From a candidate division WWE3 bacterium (lineage in GTDB: Bacteria > Patescibacteriota > WWE3 > UBA101185 > UBA10185), in the NCBI GenBank assembly GCA_020427865.1, contig JAGQNX010000027.1, positions 1-6,016 of the forward strand: a stretch of DNA of 6,016 bases. The letters are read 5' to 3'. A model generated the notes under the pieces. That model was not told where the DNA came from. It made no database searches and was given only the letters and a program-made list of their open reading frames with translations. The position numbers were made by a program, and so were the translations under genes. Within the stretch, counting starts at the first letter, position 1. Each line of letters begins with the position of its first letter. Below are positions 1 to 6,016 of this stretch, piece by piece.

Positions 1-1817
1 TTTTGTTCTGTAATTAGGCTTGTATAAATTCCGCCTGTATATTTATCTATTTCGAGCGCTAATTGTTCAAAGTTATAAGTAGTTGTACCTAGTTTCGGTA
101 AAACTGCTGCAATTATTCCCACATTCTTAAGCTCTTCTTCTGTTAACACTTCTATATCATATGCAATATCTATATATGTGATTCCGTTAGTATTTACTTT
201 GTTTTGTAAAATTTCTACATTATTTAGTTGAGTAATTTTTTGTTTAACTTCTTTAAGTGTATTACTTAAATCTTTAGCACTTAGCTGAGGTATCTTTGCT
301 TCGTCTTCTGGAGTATCTGGAGTGTTTTGCCATTCTATAAACTGCCCAGTTTCTTTTACTAAATCTGTTAGCTGCTCCTCTGACATTTCGTTTTTTACCT
401 TTTTAAGTACGTTTGTTTCCTTTTCTAGTCTCTCTTTAGCTCTATTCACATTGGGCAATATAGAAACATACGCCCTGTGATTATTATTTACAAAGTATTT
501 TGTTATTAATTCCTCAAAATATGGCTCATTGTTTTCAATTTTTGACCTTATTTCGTTTAGAGGTTGTTCAAACAATAAGCCGTTAAGTGGTGCGTCTTCA
601 TATAACCAAATCTCTAGAATTGTTCTTAAATATTCAACGGCTCTAGGATATCCGCTGGTTGGGCCTTCTCTATGTGCAAATTCCACTTTATTTAGGGCTG
701 CTAGTATTAAGTCTTTATCCAGTTTTGTACTTAATTTTTCTAAGCATGCAATAATGATTTTTCTAACCTCTGGAATATTTTCTGCTTGTATACCTTTTAG
801 TCCTGTAACAAACATTGCTTGCTTAAGTTCAAAATCTATACCTGTTACAATTACAGATTCTCCCAAATTAGACTCTGTTAAGGCTTTTTTAATGGGTGCT
901 GCCTCTGAATCTAATAGCATTGCGCTTAAGATTTGTAATCCAAAATAATCTATAGCTGATATGTCTACTGGCATTGCCCATCCTACTACTGCAATTGCTT
1001 TGTCTTTATCTGTTTCGGATACCCCATAATCAGTAGTATATTCTTTAGGTGTCTCAAAGGCTTGTTGGGTTTCTATCTCGGCTGTAATAGGTGAGTACTC
1101 GTAACCCTTAATATAACTTTCGATCTTTTCCAGACATTCTTCTACATTTATATTCCCCGTAATTACAAACTTTGCATTTGACGGGTGATAATATGTTTTG
1201 TGAAAATCTACAAATTCTTGATATGTTAACTGCGGTATAAATTGAGGGTCCCCACCAGAATCGTGTTTATAAATTGTAGCTGGATAAAGAGTCTTAGTTA
1301 TACTATGTTCTATTATTGAATTTGGATTAGATTGTGCCCCTTTCATTTCATTAAACACAACTCCTTTGTAGATTATTGGGTCTTCTTTGTTAGAAAGTTC
1401 GTAGTGCCAACCCTCTTGTTTAAAAGTATTTTCATTTAAAAGTGGATTAAATACTGCGTCTAAATATACATCCATTAAGTTATAAAAGTCTTGTGTGTTT
1501 TTACTTGATACTGGGTATAGAGTTTTATCTGGAAATGTCATTGCATTTAAGAACGTTTTTAAAGAGGTTTTTAATAAATTTACAAATGGTTCTTTTACAG
1601 GATAGTTTTTTGAACCCGCCAAAACACAGTGTTCTAATATATGTGCTACTCCTGTGTCATTGTGGGGAAGGGTTTTAAAATTAGCACTAAAGAGTTTATT
1701 TTCTTCATCTGACTTTAGGATTAGTGCTTGGGCTTTCGTAACGTTATGTTCGAATAAAATTGCGTTGGTATTTAGTTCTGGTATAGGGGTTTCCCACAGT
1801 TGTTTAAAAGCGTTCAT
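1..1817 (-). CDS. M16C zinc metallopeptidase, PreP/Cym1 type, 3' end outside the window
   Basis: Inverzincin-family endopeptidase. Family members of the PreP/Cym1/falcilysin type degrade peptides and small unfolded proteins inside a closed two-half chamber. About 605 N-terminal residues are visible; family members usually run to roughly 970-1000, so the C-terminal ~40% lies off the left edge. The reading frame is open from ATG (complement of 1815-1817) to base 1. The inverted zinc motif HILEH is at residues 59-63 (ligands H59 and H63, catalytic E62). It is followed by the PreP-type block AGSKNYPVKEPF (67-78) and FLNAMTFPDKTLYPV (89-103). The third zinc ligand is probably E157 in GVVFNEMKG, 98 residues after H59, which matches family spacing. 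No signal peptide or membrane segment is visible, so a cytoplasmic location is inferred. The ATG was chosen because the conserved N-terminus starts just after it and a promoter sits directly upstream. There is no Shine-Dalgarno sequence. Subfamily call is firm; physiological substrate is unknown. Confidence 0.93.
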   Translation of the reverse strand, partial: MNAFKQLWETPIPELNTNAILFEHNVTKAQALILKSDEENKLFSANFKTLPHNDTGVAHILEHCVLAGSKNYPVKEPFVNLLKTSLKTFLNAMTFPDKTLYPVSSKNTQDFYNLMDVYLDAVFNPLLNENTFKQEGWHYELSNKEDPIIYKGVVFNEMKGAQSNPNSIIEHSITKTLYPATIYKHDSGGDPQFIPQLTYQEFVDFHKTYYHPSNAKFVITGNINVEECLEKIESYIKGYEYSPITAEIETQQAFETPKEYTTDYGVSETDKDKAIAVVGWAMPVDISAIDYFGLQILSAMLLDSEAAPIKKALTESNLGESVIVTGIDFELKQAMFVTGLKGIQAENIPEVRKIIIACLEKLSTKLDKDLILAALNKVEFAHREGPTSGYPRAVEYLRTILEIWLYEDAPLNGLLFEQPLNEIRSKIENNEPYFEELITKYFVNNNHRAYVSILPNVNRAKERLEKETNVLKKVKNEMSEEQLTDLVKETGQFIEWQNTPDTPEDEAKIPQLSAKDLSNTLKEVKQKITQLNNVEILQNKVNTNGITYIDIAYDIEVLTEEELKNVGIIAAVLPKLGTTTYNFEQLALEIDKYTGGIYTSLITEQ

Positions 1818-4800
1818 ATAGCGATTATAAACCACAGGTTTGTAAATACAACTTTATATATCAAATTGACAATACCCCCTAAATATTATATTATTTGTAA
1901 GTTGATTTGCGTGTTCAAATCGTCACTAACCCATATCCAAATTTTCAGAAAATTTTAAATGAAATCTTTAGGTTGGTTACGTATTGCGTTAAGTCATAGA
2001 AAGAAAATATGTCAAATACAGATGTTGTATACCTTACAAAAGAAGGTTTAGAAAAATTAAAAGACGAATTAAAGCAGTTAACTACTGTAAAACGTGAAGA
2101 AGTTGCACGCCGCATTCAAGAGGCTCGTGCTTTTGGAGATTTGTCCGAAAACGCTGCTTATGATGCTGCTAGAGATGAACAGGCTCGTATTGAAGCTCGT
2201 ATCTCCGAACTTGAAGAAATATTAAAAAATGCACAGGTTTCTAAAGGTGGCACTAGTGCTATTGTAGTTGGGTCTAAAGTAACCCTACATATTGACGGAG
2301 ATGAAGAGATATTCCATATAGTAGGTGCTCCAGAAGCAGATCCTATGTCAAATAGAGTGTCGCACGAATCTCCTCTTGGCTCATCCTTACTTGGTAAAAA
2401 AGTAGGCGAAACCATAGATGTAGAGGCTCCTGTAGGTAAATTAACTTATAAAATACTCAAAATAGAGTAAGCCTTCGGAGTATTTTCATACAAATTCAAA
2501 AGGAGGCAATCGCCTCCTTTTTTTGTTGGTGATGACATAAATTTTAAAAAGTGTTAAATTTAGCAGCAGAAAGAGCAAGCAATGGCAACATTAAAAGAAC
2601 TACGAAATATTCGTATACAAAAACTAAATAAATTACGTGAGCTAGGTATAGATCCTTACCCCGCAGACTCTACAAAAACTGCTTCTAACAAATCTATAGT
2701 TGAAGACTACTCTTCTTATGAAGGTAAAACCGTATTTGTTACAGGTCGAATTTTTTCGATTAGAGAACATGGTGGCTTAGTTTTTGTAGATCTTAAAGAT
2801 CACTCTGCCGTTATTCAACTTTATATAAAAGAAGAAAATTTCACCCCAACTGACACCGCTAATAGTGAAATTGCTTTTGAAAATATGCATTTGTTAGATA
2901 TTGGTGACTTTGTAGAAGCCTATGGTGTTGTTACTAAAACGCAAACAGGTCAGGTTTCGGTAGAATTATCTAAATTACGCTTACTTACTAAATCTTTACG
3001 TCCACTTCCCGACAAGCATTCAGGTCTACAAGATCGCGAAACTAGAATGCGTCGACGCTACTTAGACACTACAATTAATGACGATGTGCGTATGCGTTAT
3101 GTTAGAAGAGCTAAGTTTTGGCAGGCAACTCGAGAATTTTTAAATGCACGTGGGTTTTTGGAAATAAATATTCCTGTACTAGAACATACACCAGGTGGTG
3201 CTGATGCTAATCCATTTATAACTCATATGGACTCTATAGATCAGGATTTTTATCTTCGTATTTCTCACGAACTTTATCTTAAAAGATTAATTGGTGGTGG
3301 TTACGAAAAAGTTTACGAAATAGGCCCTAGATTTAGAAACGAAGGGCTTTCGGATGAACATCTTCCTGAACATATGGCCATGGAGTTTTACTGGGCTTAT
3401 GCCGACTGGGAAACAGGTATGGATTTTATAGAAGAAATGTTTCGATACATAATAGACACTGTATACGAAGGCCAAATGCAGTTTAAAATGCGAGGTTTTG
3501 ATGTTGATTTTTCTAAAAAGTGGGAAAGAATTGATTTTCAAAAATTAATGATGGATAAGTACGGTATAGATATATACAACACCACAGTTGATCAGGTAGA
3601 AGAGCAAATAAATAAACACAAAATAAAAGGTGAATTTAATCGCAACTTAGCCCGCGGTATAGATAATCTATGGAAAAATCTACGAAAAGAAATTGCAGGG
3701 CCTGCCTTTTTAATAAATCATCCTAAGTATTTGTCTCCTTTGGCAAAATCAGATCCCGAAAATCCTACTATGACTCAGCGCATTCAGCCTATTATTGCAG
3801 GTAGTGAGCTGGGTAATGGTTGGTCCGAATTAAATGATCCACTTGATCAATTAGAACGTTTTACGCAACAGCAAGCTTTAAGAGATGCCGGTGATGACGA
3901 AGCTCAGTTCTTAGATATTGATTATGTAGAAATGCTAGAGTACGGTATGCCTCCTACGTTTGGATGGGGTCATAGCGAGCGTGTATTTTGGTTTTTTGAG
4001 GATGTTCCTGCTCGTGAGGGTGTTCCATTTCCACAATTAAAGCATCATATAGATGCTACAACTAAAGATATATATAACTTACCCGACGATTTTGGAGTAA
4101 TAGCATGTACAAAAGTTACAGAAAGTACAAATCCAATTACTAATGAATTAGATTTATCCAATTCAGGTAATGGTTCTAAAGAATTAACAATAGATTCTGC
4201 ACGTAGTCTACTCGCAGAACATATGCAAAACGTAAATTTACGTCGTCATTGTTATGCTGTTGGTCATACTCTACGGGCACTGCGTGATTATTATGTAAGT
4301 AAGGGTATAGAAGTAGGAGATTTATCTGCAGATGATTGGGAGATAATAGGTACTTTGCATGATTCAGATTGGGAAAAAACAACAGATACTCCAGATCAAC
4401 ATACTATAATGCTTTTAAGTTGGCTTAATGCATATAAAGTGTCTCCAGAAATTATTAATGTGTTTAAGTCTCACAATAACAAGATTACAAATTTGCGGGA
4501 TCCCGAAACTTTGCTTGAATGGAGTTTAGAGTGTTGTGACGAACTTACAGGTTTTATAGCTGCAGTTACGCTGGTGCGACCTTCTAAAAAGGTTGCTGAT
4601 GTAGATGTAGCGTCTGTATTGAAAAAATGGAAACAAAAAGAATTTGCGAGAGCTGTAGATAGAGATCATATTGCACAGTGTGAAACGCAGTTAAACATAC
4701 CTATTGAAGAATTTGTACAAATAACACTGGCTGCTATGCAGGCTAATGCTGACGATTTGGGGTTGTAAGTATTAATATTTGCATCTATAATCTCCTCATA

Positions 4801-6016
4801 AATGCACGCCTAGTTTATTAGGTACAAGAAAGCTAATTCCACTTTCTTGCGCAGTTTGCGGTGCTGCTAGAAGGAAATGTCTAGTCGGTTAAGCCCGTTA
4901 TAGCTTTAATGAGTTAAATGCTCAGGTGGTACCGTCCTTTTTAGGACCCTGACAGTAAAATGTTGGGGTTTTTTTATTCTTAAAATCCCGCAAAGTAATA
5001 AATTGTAAAGGACAAAATGATAGATATAAAAGATCTAAGAGAAAATCCGCAAATATTTTTTAAAGCGGTAGAGGACAAACAACTTAAAGGTACTGTAGAT
5101 TTAGAAGCTCTTTTAGAGCTAGATAAAAAATACCTTACATTACTTCCAAAAGTAGAAAGCCACCGTGCACTTAGAAACCAACTTTCCACAGACATTTCTA
5201 AATTAACCGATGAAGCAGCACGAAAAAAGTTAATAGATGAAGCTACTCAAGTTAAAAACGAACTCGCTACTCAAGAAGAAGACTTAAAAAAACTAAAAAC
5301 ACAAATAGATGCAGCTCTTTTGTGGGTTCCTAATCCCCCAGCTGCAGATGTCCCATTTGGTGAAGGTGAAGAAGGTAACGTAGAAGTTAAAAAAGGCGGA
5401 ACTATTCCACAATTTGATTTCGAACCTAAAGATCACTTAGATTTAGGTAAAGCGCTAGATATTATTGACACAGATAGAGGTACTAAAATCGCAGGATTCA
5501 GAGGTTATTTCTTAAAAAACGGAGGATTAGAACTGCATCATGCTCTTCTACGTTATGCCTTAGATTTAATAAAACAAAAGGGTTTTGATATCTTCGAAGT
5601 TCCTTGGATGGTAAATCCCGAGTATTTTACAGGTACTGGGTATTTCCCTTGGGGAGAAGACGATCACTACGTAACCCAAGATGGTAAAGCCTTAATTGGT
5701 ACTGCGGAAGTAGCTCTAACTTCTTATTACGCCGATGAAATATTAGAAGAATCCCAACTCCCTATAAAGCTTGCAGGTATTAGTCCTTGTTATCGCCGTG
5801 AAATAGGTAGCTATGGAAAAGACACCAAAGGTATCTTTCGAGTGCATCAGTTTACTAAGGTAGAGCAAGTAGTGTTAACTGTAGCCGACGAAGACAAAAC
5901 ACGAGAATTGCACGATACTATGCTTGGTTATGCCGAAGAGCTTTTACAAGGTTTAGGTCTTGCTTATCATGTTCTTTTAATGTGTACGGGAGATATGGGT
6001 GCAGGTCAGCGTAGAA

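Overview
The window is AT-rich bacterial DNA with compact spacing. It holds four protein genes: a minus-strand M16 peptidase cut by the left edge, then greA, lysS and serS on the plus strand, with serS cut by the right edge. The low GC, short intergenic gaps, standard genetic code (all visible Trp codons are TGG; both visible stops are TAA) and an unusual class II LysRS suggest a small-genome bacterium. A member of the Patescibacteria/CPR (for example Saccharibacteria) is plausible, but this is inferred from general character only and is not proven by any marker here.

Layout. Positions 1-1817 (minus) encode the N-terminal ~605 residues of a PreP/Cym1-type (M16C) zinc peptidase, apparently transcribed as a leaderless mRNA. 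Positions 1818-2008 hold two back-to-back promoters and a ~108-nt greA leader. greA (2009-2470) ends in a strong intrinsic terminator. lysS (2582-4768) has its own probable promoter. Positions 4769-5016 hold a second promoter and a T-box riboswitch that controls serS (5017 to the window end).

The two points of greatest interest are: (1) lysS is a 728-codon fusion of a complete class II lysyl-tRNA synthetase to a complete C-terminal HD-superfamily hydrolase domain of about 195 residues; and (2) the serS leader carries a well-formed T-box antiterminator with the UGGUACC bulge and a mutually exclusive terminator, but with what looks like a very short Stem I.

How the parts relate: greA (rescue of stalled RNA polymerase), lysS and serS (tRNA charging) are housekeeping genes of transcription and translation. 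Each has its own promoter, so they are neighbours rather than a tight operon. serS is wired to uncharged tRNA by transcription attenuation. No mobile elements, CRISPR arrays, tRNAs or rRNAs were seen.
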